Positions 1-7,774 of a stretch of DNA of 40,777 nucleotides are shown one piece after another. The DNA lies in assembly GCA_025361645.1 (NCBI GenBank), contig JANYKI010000107.1:1-40777 (forward strand), given 5' to 3'. Within the stretch, counting starts at the first letter, position 1; each line of letters begins with the position of its first letter. Origin of the DNA: Methanothrix sp. GTDB lineage: Archaea; Halobacteriota; Methanosarcinia; Methanotrichales; Methanotrichaceae. Under the pieces are notes generated by a model, which made no database searches, was not told the DNA's origin, and was given only the letters and a program-made list of their open reading frames with translations. Position numbers and translations under genes: made by a program.

Positions 1-533
1 GCAACATATATCACTATTACTAACCAACACCCGATTATTATCCTTGCAGCCCAGATGAAAATTCCTTTTGCTTCTTTTATTTCATTTGTATCATGTTGGA
101 ACAGACATGTATCGAATTTATCCGTCAGTTGTCCTTTAATAATGCCTTCTTCCTTGTATTTTTTTCTCTCATGAATTGATCTCCAATATTGTGGATGCTT
201 TCCATCCAGTAATTTAGATAACTCCAATTCCAAAGTAATACATCGCTTTCTCAGTGCTACTTTGCAGCTAGAAACCGACTCTAAACCCAGCAAAAGGGAG
301 AACATTGATAGAAAGCCTATTGCACCAATGATAAGGCAGCAAAACCAATGATATTTTTCAAGCTGACTGACTAGTGCACTAGTAAATGCTATAATTATTA
401 AAAACATTTGGAATGAATGTATTAGCTTATAAAACAACTCATTTGCCATTTTGTCCCGAGAATTGTACCCATCTAAACATGCATTATATTCAAACAAAAT
501 AATATCAATGTTGTTTTTTGAGCTATCGCCCAT
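1..533 (-). CDS. Hypothetical membrane protein, 3' end cut by the window edge
   Basis: An uninterrupted reading frame of at least 177 codons runs off the left edge, so the C-terminus is missing. It starts at ATG 533-531, preceded by a GAGAGGG ribosome-binding site about 9 bases upstream. I see a hydrophilic N-terminus, two close hydrophobic segments near residues 43-58 and 65-86, a charged cytosolic-looking stretch rich in Lys and Glu, and a third hydrophobic segment from about residue 158 to the edge. This layout resembles small membrane proteins that accompany defence or nucleotide-signalling genes, such as SLATT-like proteins. I do not recognise the family. Base composition is AT-rich compared with the HD gene next door, which fits an accessory gene. 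Confidence 0.7.
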   Translation of the reverse strand, partial: MGDSSKNNIDIILFEYNACLDGYNSRDKMANELFYKLIHSFQMFLIIIAFTSALVSQLEKYHWFCCLIIGAIGFLSMFSLLLGLESVSSCKVALRKRCITLELELSKLLDGKHPQYWRSIHERKKYKEEGIIKGQLTDKFDTCLFQHDTNEIKEAKGIFIWAARIIIGCWLVIVIYV

Positions 534-598
534 AGTGCAATTCCCTCTCATTTTATAGCAAAGCCTTTCTTATAAAAAGCTTATCTCTGCAATTGATT

Positions 599-751
599 CT
601 AACCCACAGTTCGTAACTCGCCCCGAAAGGCCCGCTCCAGCACAGCCGGAAGGAGAGCGTCCAGCTCGGCGGCGGTCTCCGCTTGGTGGCGCTTGAGGGC
701 GCCGAGCTTGGCTTGTAGCACATCGAGGCACATAATGATTTGATCGCCCAT
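599..751 (-). pseudogene. hsdS: C-terminal scrap of a type I restriction specificity subunit (HsdS)
   Basis: On the minus strand ATG 751-749 opens a 50-codon frame ending at TAG 601-599. Its translation contains LDVLQAKLGALKRHQAETAA followed by ELDALLPAVLERAFRGEL. This is the typical coiled-coil tail of HsdS proteins, where the subunit ends with an ALLPAILDKAFKGEL-like sequence. Both target-recognition domains and everything else of a roughly 400-residue HsdS are missing, and no hsdM or hsdR is in the window. I read it as the relic of a lost type I restriction-modification locus. A second, different HsdS scrap lies at 2126-2230 on the other strand. Confidence 0.75.
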
Positions 752-760
752 CCAGAACAA

Positions 761-767
761 TATTTAA
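761..767 (+). promoter_or_regulatory. Probable TATA box of the HD phosphohydrolase gene
   Basis: TATTTAA lies about 30 bases before the ATG at 794. With an archaeal start site about 25 bases downstream, transcription would begin near 790, giving an almost leaderless mRNA. An AGGAGG at 771-776 is also present but would be 17 bases from the ATG, too far for a normal ribosome-binding site. Confidence 0.4.
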
Positions 768-793
768 TGTAGGAGGCTCCAGGGTTTAGCCCG

Positions 794-1978
794 ATGACCG
801 AGATCCGAGACCCCGTGCACGGCTATGTTTTGCTGGAGGGCCTGGCCCTGGAAATCGCGGACACGCCCCAGATGCAGCGGCTGCGCTGGATCAAGCAGCT
901 CGGCTTGGCCAGCTTAGTCTATCCCGGCGCCAATCATACTCGCTTCGAGCACAGCCTGGGGGCCTACCATCTGGCTGATCTTCTCGCGAACCATCTCGGC
1001 CTGCCAGAAGAGGATAAGATGCTGGTAGGCGCCGCAGCGCTTCTGCACGACGTGGGCCACGGGCCGCTCTCCCATGCCACCGAGTCAGCCCTTGCTCCAT
1101 ACCTACGCAAGGATCACGAGAGCATCATTGATCTACTGAAGAAGGGCGAGCTTCGGGCGGTTTTAGACAATTACGGCCTGAAGGCCTCCGATATCCAGTC
1201 CGCCATAAATGGAGTTGGTCTGGGGCAGATCGTGAGCGGCGAGATCGACGTGGATAGGATGGACTACCTGATCCGGGATGCTCACTACACCGGCGTAGCC
1301 TACGGAGTGATCGATCGATTGCGTCTACTGCAAAAGATGACCCTTCACCAGGGAGAGCTGGTGGTGGAGGCAGGAGGCGTGCAGGCGGCGACTTCCTTGC
1401 TCATCTCCCGGCTGCTCATGCATCCATCCGTTTATTATCATCATGTCTGCCGCATCTCGGAGTGCATGATCTCTGCCGGAATCCGGCGCATGATTGAGGA
1501 AGGGGCTAGTGCCGGCGCCGTAAAAGAGATGGATGACATCCAGCTCTTTACTTCCCTGGAAAGGTCGGGCGGCTATGCGGCTGAGATGGCGTCCCGCATC
1601 AAATCTCGGAGAATTTTTAAGCGCGCCGTTTACGTCGGCCTGGAGTGCCTGGACCCTTCCGTTCTCAAGGTAAGCGAAAAGATGCTGGCCCAGGAGATTG
1701 CCCGTGAGGCGGGAGTAGAGGCAGATTACATTCTGGTAGACAACCCCACGCTTCCTGATACGCCGGAGGGCAACTTTCCCGCTCTCGTCGAGGGTGAGGT
1801 CAGACCCCTGCGGGAGGTGTCGCCTCTGGTCAGCATCCTGGAAAGAGCGCACCGGGCTACCTGGCGTTTCGGCATCTACTGTCGGGAGGAAGATCGAGAG
1901 AATGTGGCCCAGGCGGCCCGCAGGTGTCTGAATCTCAAGAAAAATAGACTGATTTATCGATATATAAATACGTTTTAA
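794..1978 (+). CDS. HD-domain phosphohydrolase (COG1078, dGTPase-like)
   Basis: A 394-residue cytosolic protein with the full N-terminal signature of the COG1078 HD family: DPVHGY near residue 6, QLGLASLVYPGANHTRFEH ending at His53, LLHDVGHGPLSH with the metal-binding His85-Asp86 pair and His94, and VDRMDYLIRDAHYTG with Asp154. These residues bind the divalent metals that hydrolyse phosphomonoesters or (d)NTPs. Members are broadly dNTP triphosphohydrolase-like, but the substrate here is unknown. Length is normal for the family. GC content is clearly higher than in the gene at 2282. The gene sits between two HsdS relics on opposite strands. Some HD dNTPases act in phage defence by depleting dNTPs, but COG1078 proteins are also ordinary housekeeping genes, so context alone does not decide. 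Confidence 0.9.
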   Translation: MTEIRDPVHGYVLLEGLALEIADTPQMQRLRWIKQLGLASLVYPGANHTRFEHSLGAYHLADLLANHLGLPEEDKMLVGAAALLHDVGHGPLSHATESALAPYLRKDHESIIDLLKKGELRAVLDNYGLKASDIQSAINGVGLGQIVSGEIDVDRMDYLIRDAHYTGVAYGVIDRLRLLQKMTLHQGELVVEAGGVQAATSLLISRLLMHPSVYYHHVCRISECMISAGIRRMIEEGASAGAVKEMDDIQLFTSLERSGGYAAEMASRIKSRRIFKRAVYVGLECLDPSVLKVSEKMLAQEIAREAGVEADYILVDNPTLPDTPEGNFPALVEGEVRPLREVSPLVSILERAHRATWRFGIYCREEDRENVAQAARRCLNLKKNRLIYRYINTF

Positions 1979-2086
1979 TGGGAACCCTTGTCTGGTTCTA
2001 TTCTAGGCCAGTGAAACGGATGCGGTGCATTCGCACAGCAAGCAGAACTAGCCCAAAGAAAATATAGTAGTATTGAAATCCTGTTA

Positions 2087-2272
2087 TTGAAGTGTAAGAT
2101 AATGGTAAGAGGAAGGAGCAGCAACAAGTCCGGGTTCGTTGACTATGATCTCGTGCGCGCGCGGGCGGAGGGGCGGGCACCCGCGGGCATGGACGCAGGG
2201 ACGACGGCGCTGTTTCCGGATGGGTTTGAGAGACGGAGAGATATAAGAGCAAAATGTGCAATGACGATTTAG
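2087..2272 (+). pseudogene. hsdS: Central scrap of a type I restriction specificity subunit (HsdS)
   Basis: The frame from TTG 2087 contains FVDYDLVRARAEGRAPAGMD followed by AGTTALFPDGFE (about 2126-2230). HsdS proteins carry almost this wording, FVDFDPVRAKAEGR..PAGMDAATAALFPD.FE, in the conserved region after the first target-recognition domain. The match stops abruptly after GFE, where HsdS would continue ..SELGPIPKGW. No normal upstream domain is present. I therefore read it as a decayed fragment rather than a 61-residue gene. The surrounding 1979-2281 stretch contains nothing else I can support. Confidence 0.65.
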
Positions 2273-2281
2273 GGATAAAAT

Positions 2282-3439
2282 ATGATGCCAATAAAATACG
2301 AACAACATTTTCTCTATTTTAATAGATCAGTATTGGCTCAGTATAGAGCTTCGCCTCACATCTACGGTTTAAAAGAAGATGATATGGGTGGCATCCTTGA
2401 AACAGCATTAGATGATGTTGACTTAGATAATGACTTATCTGAGAATCAATATGTACGAGTACGATTTGGATTCAGAAAACTTAAAGATAATTGCGTTTGT
2501 ATTGCAGGACTACGTTATGACGTCCAAGAGTTGCCAGAAAAAGATCAATTCATATGGCGCGGAAATATGCTCAATAATCCTCTATTTGCCCAAGACGACC
2601 TCGCCTTTGAACGATGGGTTCATCGATATATTGAAGGCTCTTGGGATGTTGAAGATGGCCCAAGGATTCAGATTGATCAATATGTGAAATTGATCAGATC
2701 TCTGACACTTCAGATTCTAGGAAGGCCCCTCTTTCGATTTGAAGAAAACGCTTTGATAAATTTTCCGATAACAGAAAACACAGATGCCTACGATAAAGCA
2801 CATTTGGAACTTTATCGCCTCATAATAGATGGTCTGGACAACAATGCATTAGTTCTTCTTGCGGATAAACTAAAAATTCCTCTTTCTGATCCCAAAAAGA
2901 CCCTAAATAGCCTCAAGGAACTCTTGCCCGAAGACTTAATAAAGATTATTCATAAACCACTGAAGAAATGCTCCAATGAACGCAGCGATATTCATGGTGT
3001 TCCCTCAGAATTGGGATCGTTTCCTGCGTTTGATACGTTTCGCAGAGACTTAATTGAGATAGCTAAATCGCTTGAGGAATTGAATAAATGGCTAGAGATC
3101 TCACTATCTGTAGATTCAAAGGCGTGTCTGGAGAGAGAAGAATGGATGAAAGGACTATCACCTAAATTCATAGGTCCTCCTAGACCGGAGTTTAAATTGA
3201 ATGAGCTGAGGAAGGCTGAAGGCAAGACCATAAAGTCAGTAGAGTTCGGTGAAGAAGCTGAGATGAAAGGAGTGCATGGAAGAGAAGGAATGATTTTTCA
3301 CTTTTCTGACGGCACCTCTATGTCAATTCTTGTTGGATCAAATATAAGTAATTTAGCACATAAATTCAAGGATATGAAGCAGGAAGAGTTCCAAACAGAT
3401 TTGATGGTCTTTTGGGCACCGTCTATTCAAAAGGAATGA
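2282..3439 (+). CDS. Hypothetical protein in a restriction-relic island
   Basis: A 385-residue, apparently soluble protein that I do not recognise. Two adjacent ATGs (2282 and 2285) could start it, and no clear ribosome-binding site is visible. No signal peptide or membrane segment is seen. The middle (about 215-290) is helical and charged, with leucine-rich stretches. The C-terminal 90 residues look like a compact alpha/beta domain, including SVEFGEEAEMKGVHGREGMI and FSDGTSMSILVGSN. The gene is clearly AT-richer than the HD gene and the ATPase on either side, which suggests transfer. It follows an HsdS relic and precedes a defence-like ATPase pair, but a hairpin at 3461-3487 separates it from that pair. 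A defence role is only contextual inference. Confidence 0.7.
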   Translation: MMPIKYEQHFLYFNRSVLAQYRASPHIYGLKEDDMGGILETALDDVDLDNDLSENQYVRVRFGFRKLKDNCVCIAGLRYDVQELPEKDQFIWRGNMLNNPLFAQDDLAFERWVHRYIEGSWDVEDGPRIQIDQYVKLIRSLTLQILGRPLFRFEENALINFPITENTDAYDKAHLELYRLIIDGLDNNALVLLADKLKIPLSDPKKTLNSLKELLPEDLIKIIHKPLKKCSNERSDIHGVPSELGSFPAFDTFRRDLIEIAKSLEELNKWLEISLSVDSKACLEREEWMKGLSPKFIGPPRPEFKLNELRKAEGKTIKSVEFGEEAEMKGVHGREGMIFHFSDGTSMSILVGSNISNLAHKFKDMKQEEFQTDLMVFWAPSIQKE

Positions 3440-3460
3440 TTAATCTTTAAAATAGTATAA

Positions 3461-3487
3461 TTCACCTCTTTAGATGCAAAAGGTGAA
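3461..3487 (+). terminator. Hairpin after the 2282 gene
   Basis: TTCACCT (3461-3467) pairs perfectly with AGGTGAA (3481-3487) across a 13-base loop, with two extra TT/AA pairs possible inside. It lies 22 bases after the stop at 3439. There is no long T run, so termination is only plausible. It may instead be an operator-like site for the ATPase pair. Confidence 0.35.
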
Positions 3488-3610
3488 TCAGATCCTTGAC
3501 CCTTACAGAATCCCTCGTCGAAGAAGCCGCCATCTATCTCGTGCCACTGCCAAGGGTATTTCCTGTGAGATCATGATAAATAATGTGAAAAATCCGTAGG
3601 AGATCAAGAT

Positions 3611-4870
3611 ATGATTGAAGGAGACCGCGCCAGGCAATCGGTTCCAAGAATCGAATATCTAAAAATAAAGAACTATAGAGCCCTTCGTAACCTTGAGCTG
3701 AGAGGCATCACCCCGTTGACGGTCTTCCTTGGACCAAACGGCAGCGGAAAATCGACCATCTTCGATGTTTTTGCCTTCCTCTCAGAATGCTTTTCAGTGG
3801 GCCTGCGTAAAGCTCTGGATAAACGGGGTCGGTTCAAAGAGCTTCGCACCCGTGGGTCCAGCGGTCCTATCGAGATCGAGCTGAAATACCGCGAGAGAAG
3901 CGACATGCCCCTCATCACCTATCACCTCTCCCTTGACGAAGGCATCAGCGGCCCTTATGTAGCCGAGGAATGGCTGCAATGGAGGAGAGGACAGCAAGGA
4001 AAACCCTTTAAGTTTCTCGTTTTTAAAAATGGAGAGGGACAGGTAATTGCCGGAGAAAAGCCGGTCGAGATGGGCGAGAGGATTCATGAGATGCTGACGT
4101 CTTCTGATATGCTTGCCGTCAACGCATTGGGCCAGCTTGCTAAAAATCCAAGAGTTAGTGCTCTGCGCCAGTTCATAACCGGATGGTATCTTTCATATCT
4201 TACCGCAGATAGCACGCGGGGATTCTCTGAGGCGGGTCCTCAGGAGCGACTGTCAGCAAACGGCGATAACCTGCCTAATGTTATTCAATATCTTAAAGAA
4301 CAGCATGAGGACCGTTTGAACCAGATTTTGAATACATTATCTCATCGTGTTCCAAGATTGGAGAAAGTTGAGTCCGAATTCATGCCTGACGGCCGGCTTC
4401 TCTTGCAGATTAAGGATGCTCCTTTTGAGCAGCCGATACTGGCGAAATTCGCATCTGACGGCACCCTTAAAATGCTGGCCTACTTGACTTTGCTCTATGA
4501 TCCACAGCCGCCTCAGCTCATAGGAATTGAAGAGCCGGAAAACCAGCTTCATCCCAGGCTCTTGCCGGAACTCGCCGAAGAGTGCAGACATGCGGCAGCC
4601 AAAACCCAGCTTATGGTCACAACCCATTCGCCTTTTTTTGTAAACGGTCTCCGGCCGGAGGAGCTTTGGGTTCTCTACAGAGATGAACAGGGTTACACTC
4701 AGGCGCGGCGTGCTGCGGATATGCAAGGCATCAAAGAGTTCATGGATGAAGGTGCACAGCTTGGTTACCTCTGGATGGAGGGTCACTTTGAGGTAGGCGA
4801 CCCTTTGACGGCATCAGGCGGCCCAAAACGCCCCTCATTAATCCAGGCTGCAAGGCTTCAAGCGGAGTAA
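3611..4870 (+). CDS. SMC/OLD-like AAA ATPase (AAA_21, COG4637 type)
   Basis: A 419-residue ATPase of the ABC/SMC superclass. Residues 13-35 are the family start ([17 protein letters not shown]). Walker A is GPNGSGKST at 41-49. A helical insert fills about 55-270, the signature-like [13 protein letters not shown] is at 280-292, Walker B is LIGIEEPEN at 303-311, and the switch TTHSPFF is at 337-343. There is no fused TOPRIM domain, so it is a free-standing ATPase like those paired with separate TOPRIM or nuclease proteins. AGGAG at 3598-3602 supports the ATG at 3611. Only 7 bases separate it from the DUF4276 gene, so the two are almost certainly co-transcribed and probably form a complex. Related ATPase/TOPRIM pairs act in phage or plasmid defence. 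Confidence 0.88.
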   Translation: MIEGDRARQSVPRIEYLKIKNYRALRNLELRGITPLTVFLGPNGSGKSTIFDVFAFLSECFSVGLRKALDKRGRFKELRTRGSSGPIEIELKYRERSDMPLITYHLSLDEGISGPYVAEEWLQWRRGQQGKPFKFLVFKNGEGQVIAGEKPVEMGERIHEMLTSSDMLAVNALGQLAKNPRVSALRQFITGWYLSYLTADSTRGFSEAGPQERLSANGDNLPNVIQYLKEQHEDRLNQILNTLSHRVPRLEKVESEFMPDGRLLLQIKDAPFEQPILAKFASDGTLKMLAYLTLLYDPQPPQLIGIEEPENQLHPRLLPELAEECRHAAAKTQLMVTTHSPFFVNGLRPEELWVLYRDEQGYTQARRAADMQGIKEFMDEGAQLGYLWMEGHFEVGDPLTASGGPKRPSLIQAARLQAE

Positions 4871-4877
4871 TGATCTT

Positions 4878-5507
4878 ATGCATATTGTATTTTTAGTGGA
4901 AGAGATCTCTGCAGAAGCCGCCCTGCTCAATCTTGTGCCGAAGATTCTGGGCGCAAGTGCATCTTTCGAGATTCACCCCTATCAGTGCAAAAACGATCTT
5001 CTATCAAAACTACCACAGGTTATGCGAAGTTATGCCAAATGGTTGCATGACGACTGGCGCATTGTTGTCTTGGTCGATGAAGATCGGAGCAATTGCAAAT
5101 CACTCAAAGATCGACTGGAGAACGCAGCGAAAGATGCTGGGCTGATTACCCGTACTATGTCCGATAAAACAAGTAGTTGCTCAAGATTTCAAGTTATGAA
5201 CAGGATAGCAGTAGAGGAGCTGGAGGCGTGGTTTTTCGGAGATGCAAGCGCAATCAATCAGGCTTACCCTAAAGTTCCTAGGACTCTTGGAAGCAGATCA
5301 AAATATCATGATCCAGATTCAATTAAAGGAGGAACATGGGAGTCCCTGGAGCGTGAGCTAAAAAAGTCAGGGTACTTTAAGGGCGGTCTACGTAAAATAG
5401 AGGCTGCAAAGACTATTTCTGCATTCATGGAACCGGAAAGAAATAATTCCAAAAGCTTTCGAGTATTTAGAGACGGCCTGCGAGAGATGGTTAGATGGGG
5501 GATATAA
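4878..5507 (+). CDS. DUF4276 family protein (TOPRIM-like), partner of the ATPase
   Basis: A 209-residue soluble protein with the DUF4276 layout: N-terminal FLVEEISAEAALLNLVPKIL with acidic residues at 8-9, VVLVDEDRSNCKSLKDRLE with the acidic trio at 67-69, and RIAVEELEAWFFGD with Glu113, Glu114 and Glu116. The early Glu plus a later acidic D-E-D motif is what one expects of a metal-binding TOPRIM-type fold. That assignment comes from knowledge of the family, not from an alignment made here. It starts 7 bases after the ATPase stop, and a GGAG before the stop could serve as ribosome-binding site. Together the genes resemble split OLD-like or PARIS-like modules, in which an ATPase senses invasion and a TOPRIM protein is the effector. 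The function here is untested. Confidence 0.8.
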   Translation: MHIVFLVEEISAEAALLNLVPKILGASASFEIHPYQCKNDLLSKLPQVMRSYAKWLHDDWRIVVLVDEDRSNCKSLKDRLENAAKDAGLITRTMSDKTSSCSRFQVMNRIAVEELEAWFFGDASAINQAYPKVPRTLGSRSKYHDPDSIKGGTWESLERELKKSGYFKGGLRKIEAAKTISAFMEPERNNSKSFRVFRDGLREMVRWGI

Positions 5508-5581
5508 CGGAATTCGAATGCGACGCAAAAGATACTCGATAACGGTTACCTTTAAGTCACAAGAGAGCATAAAAGACAGGA

Positions 5582-6034
5582 ATGGCATTTTCCGATGACG
5601 GACAGGCGATGAACAAGAATATTCTGGTCAAGACCATTCAGACTATGAACCAGCACCTGCCCAGTAAGCGAACCAATTTGGCCGAACTTATGATCATGGA
5701 GAAGCCCGGCGTCAAGGGAAAGGATAATACTTTTTTCATCATGGACAAAGCCGAGCTGAATCTGATCTCCGAGAGCCTGCCCAGATTTCTCTGGAGCCGC
5801 CTGCGACTGCCCATGCTAATTGAGATGTCTCCCGACTACGGCAGCGGCGCCGCCCGGGTGCAGGGCGAGCCGGAAGTGGAGCTTGTAGCTAAGATCCTGG
5901 GAAAAGAAAGGCCTCCCGCTCAAACAAGGCAGATAATAATCTATCTTGCCGAGGTAAGGGAGCTACGACGAAAGCTTCCCACCACCACCCAGTATGCTTT
6001 TGTAGCCAATCTCCGGGAGAGGATAGAGGACTGA
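5582..6034 (+). CDS. UPF0216 (DUF61) family archaeal protein
   Basis: A 150-residue cytosolic protein with the archaeal DUF61/UPF0216 pattern: IQTMNQHLPSKRTNLAELM near the N-terminus, then FFIMDKAELNLISESLPRFL and SRLRLPMLIEMSPDYGSGAA in the middle. The family is widely conserved in archaea and has no known reaction. The ATG at 5582 gives a slightly long N-terminus. An in-frame ATG at 5609 would begin closer to the conserved part and may be the real start. No strong ribosome-binding site decides between them. The 74-base gap to the DUF4276 gene marks the switch from accessory to core genes. Confidence 0.8.
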   Translation: MAFSDDGQAMNKNILVKTIQTMNQHLPSKRTNLAELMIMEKPGVKGKDNTFFIMDKAELNLISESLPRFLWSRLRLPMLIEMSPDYGSGAARVQGEPEVELVAKILGKERPPAQTRQIIIYLAEVRELRRKLPTTTQYAFVANLRERIED

Positions 6035-6098
6035 TAGGTTCTTATTCCTGGGGCAACAATAATAATAGTAATTGTAATAGTATTTATGGAGGATTTCT

Positions 6099-6650
6099 AT
6101 GGCTGATAGTAATCTGGCCGAAGCTGCGAGGCAGTTTACCATAAAGATGAACCTGGGTGCCTACCAGGAGGCGGCAAAGATCAAGTCCGATTTCGGTCTG
6201 CCCAGTGATATGCTAATGGAAGCTGTCCGCAAAGCCTACGATGCCAATATGAAGAAAGGCGACTACTCCTTGGCCGCTGACCTGGCCAGGAAGTACGACC
6301 TTCCAGATGATCTCCGCCTGCAAGCGGCAGAGCGGTCATTCAACCGAAAAATCGACAGCGAGTTTTACCGGGCGGCTGCCGATTATGCCAAGGACTATGG
6401 CCTTCCCCAGGATCTGGTCCGGCAGGCGGCGGTTCAGGCTTATAATAAGAGCATGAGCTTTGGTCTGGTCAAGAACGCGGCCGAGATCGCCGAGGAGTTT
6501 GAGCTTCCCCCAGAGATGCTGCTGCAAGCGGCCACTAAGTCCTATGAGTTGTATATGCAAGCTGGCCTTTACCGCAAGGCTTTGAAGATCGCGCAAAAGT
6601 ACAGGCTTCCGCCGGAAATGGTGGCGGCAGCCGAGAAGAAGATCTCTTAA
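6099..6650 (+). CDS. Helical-repeat (TPR/PPR-like) protein of five 34-35-residue units
   Basis: The 183-residue protein consists almost wholly of five units of 34-35 residues. Each reads roughly as an aromatic or small residue, then AA.IA..Y.LP.DM...A...AY, with LP turns at about residues 39, 74, 108, 142 and 176. Each unit would form two antiparallel helices, as in TPR/PPR scaffolds for protein or RNA binding. GGAGG at 6088-6092 sits 6 bases before the ATG. The stop codon overlaps the thiD start by one base (TAATG), so the two are translationally coupled. I see no enzyme motif. A scaffold role is inference. Confidence 0.75.
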   Translation: MADSNLAEAARQFTIKMNLGAYQEAAKIKSDFGLPSDMLMEAVRKAYDANMKKGDYSLAADLARKYDLPDDLRLQAAERSFNRKIDSEFYRAAADYAKDYGLPQDLVRQAAVQAYNKSMSFGLVKNAAEIAEEFELPPEMLLQAATKSYELYMQAGLYRKALKIAQKYRLPPEMVAAAEKKIS

Positions 6651-7450
6651 TGCCACAAGTCGTGCTTACCATCGGCGGCTCTGACTCGGGAGGCGGGGCC
6701 GGCATCCAGGCGGACCTTAAGACGTTCTGCGTGCTCGGATTGCATGGAACCTGTGCCGTCACTGCCATTACTGCCCAAAACACCCTGGGAGTGCAACGGG
6801 TCTATGGCCTGCAGCCCGAGATAGTAGTAGAGCAGATGAGGTCGATCACTGATGATTTCTCCATTGCCTTTGCCAAAACGGGCATGCTCCACTCCGTTGA
6901 GATTGTGACTGCGGTGGCCCATCACCTGCAAAAGATGGATATCCCCTTCGTCTTAGACCCGGTGATCGAGGCGGAAGCGGGCGGCAGGCTGCTTCGACCT
7001 GAGGCGGTAGAGGCGCTAAAAGCATATCTCATTCCACTGGCAACGGTTGTAACTCCCAACATCTTCGAGGCCCAGGCTCTGACGGGAATAGAAGTTCGCG
7101 ATAGAGACAGTGCAAAACTCGCCGCTCAAAAGATCTTGCAGCTTGGGCCGAAAGCGGTAATCGTTAAGGGCGGCCATCTGGACTGCACCGATCTCCTGGC
7201 GACAGGTGTTGAGGTCATCCTTTTGCCGGGGGAGAGGGTGGCAGGGGGCAACCATGGCGTAGGATGCACCTACTCTGCCGCATTAACCTCATTTCTGGCC
7301 CTGGGCCTCACCCTTAAAGAAGCGGCCAGCCAGGCCAAGAGGTTCGCAGAAAGGGCGCTTCTCGGCAGCATGCGGGTGGGAAAGGGCGTGGGGCCGGTCA
7401 ACCAGGCAGCAGCAGGCGCGGCGAATTGCAGTGGCCATGAACTTCGCTAG
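6650..7450 (+). CDS. thiD: Hydroxymethylpyrimidine/phosphomethylpyrimidine kinase
   Basis: A 266-residue ribokinase-fold enzyme of thiamine synthesis, which phosphorylates HMP and then HMP-phosphate to HMP diphosphate in the cytosol. Residues 8-24 ([17 protein letters not shown]) form the pyrimidine-binding start, [13 protein letters not shown] is at 33-45, and [15 protein letters not shown] is at 101-115. The phosphate-binding anion hole is [10 protein letters not shown] at 202-211. Most ThiD proteins read HGTGCT there, so this one has Val for Thr at residue 204 but keeps the characteristic Cys. There is no fused ThiN domain. The ATG overlaps the stop of the repeat protein by one base. Assignment is firm; the effect of the Val is unknown. 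Confidence 0.92.
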   Translation: MPQVVLTIGGSDSGGGAGIQADLKTFCVLGLHGTCAVTAITAQNTLGVQRVYGLQPEIVVEQMRSITDDFSIAFAKTGMLHSVEIVTAVAHHLQKMDIPFVLDPVIEAEAGGRLLRPEAVEALKAYLIPLATVVTPNIFEAQALTGIEVRDRDSAKLAAQKILQLGPKAVIVKGGHLDCTDLLATGVEVILLPGERVAGGNHGVGCTYSAALTSFLALGLTLKEAASQAKRFAERALLGSMRVGKGVGPVNQAAAGAANCSGHELR

Positions 7451-7496
7451 ACAAGCGATAAAGAAGCGATAGGACAGAACCTGGGGGGACGGGAAG

Positions 7497-7504
7497 ATAT
7501 AAAT
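7497..7504 (+). promoter_or_regulatory. TATA box of the rps17e-dapA-dapB operon
   Basis: ATATAAAT lies about 50 bases before the rps17e ATG at 7553. Transcription would start near 7527, leaving a short leader that includes the GGAG ribosome-binding site at 7541-7544. Confidence 0.5.
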
Positions 7505-7552
7505 TGGTGAGGCAAGGATGCACAAAGAATTGCTCTAGCTGGAGTGTTGATT

Positions 7553-7774
7553 ATGGGAAGTGTAAAACCTAGTTATATCAAGAATTTCGCAATGGATCTG
7601 TTGAGGACCTACGAAAGCTCATTTAGCCCTGACTTTGAACAAAATAAACTGGTGGTATCAGAGTACACCGACATCAAAAATAAGACCATACGAAATCGTG
7701 TTGCAGGATATATTTCCAATGTGATGCGGCAGAGACGAACTCGCCGAGGCGAGGTCGAGATCGATGCTGCTTAA
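7553..7774 (+). CDS. rps17e: Small-subunit ribosomal protein eS17 (S17e)
   Basis: A 73-residue basic protein with the archaeal S17e pattern: MGSVKPSYIKNFAMDLL at the start, NKLVVSEYTDIKNKTIRNRV in the middle and an RNRVAGYISNVMRQ segment before a basic RTRRG tail. It is part of the 30S subunit. An upstream in-frame GTG at 7544 is possible, but the ATG at 7553 fits the family N-terminus and lies 8 bases after GGAG (7541-7544), so I prefer it. The gene overlaps dapA by 11 bases, linking a ribosomal gene to lysine synthesis. Confidence 0.93.
   Translation: MGSVKPSYIKNFAMDLLRTYESSFSPDFEQNKLVVSEYTDIKNKTIRNRVAGYISNVMRQRRTRRGEVEIDAA

Noticed and set aside
2087-2272. 61-residue frame as an independent gene
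   Set aside because: Its recognisable part is a fragment of HsdS, so I list it as a relic.
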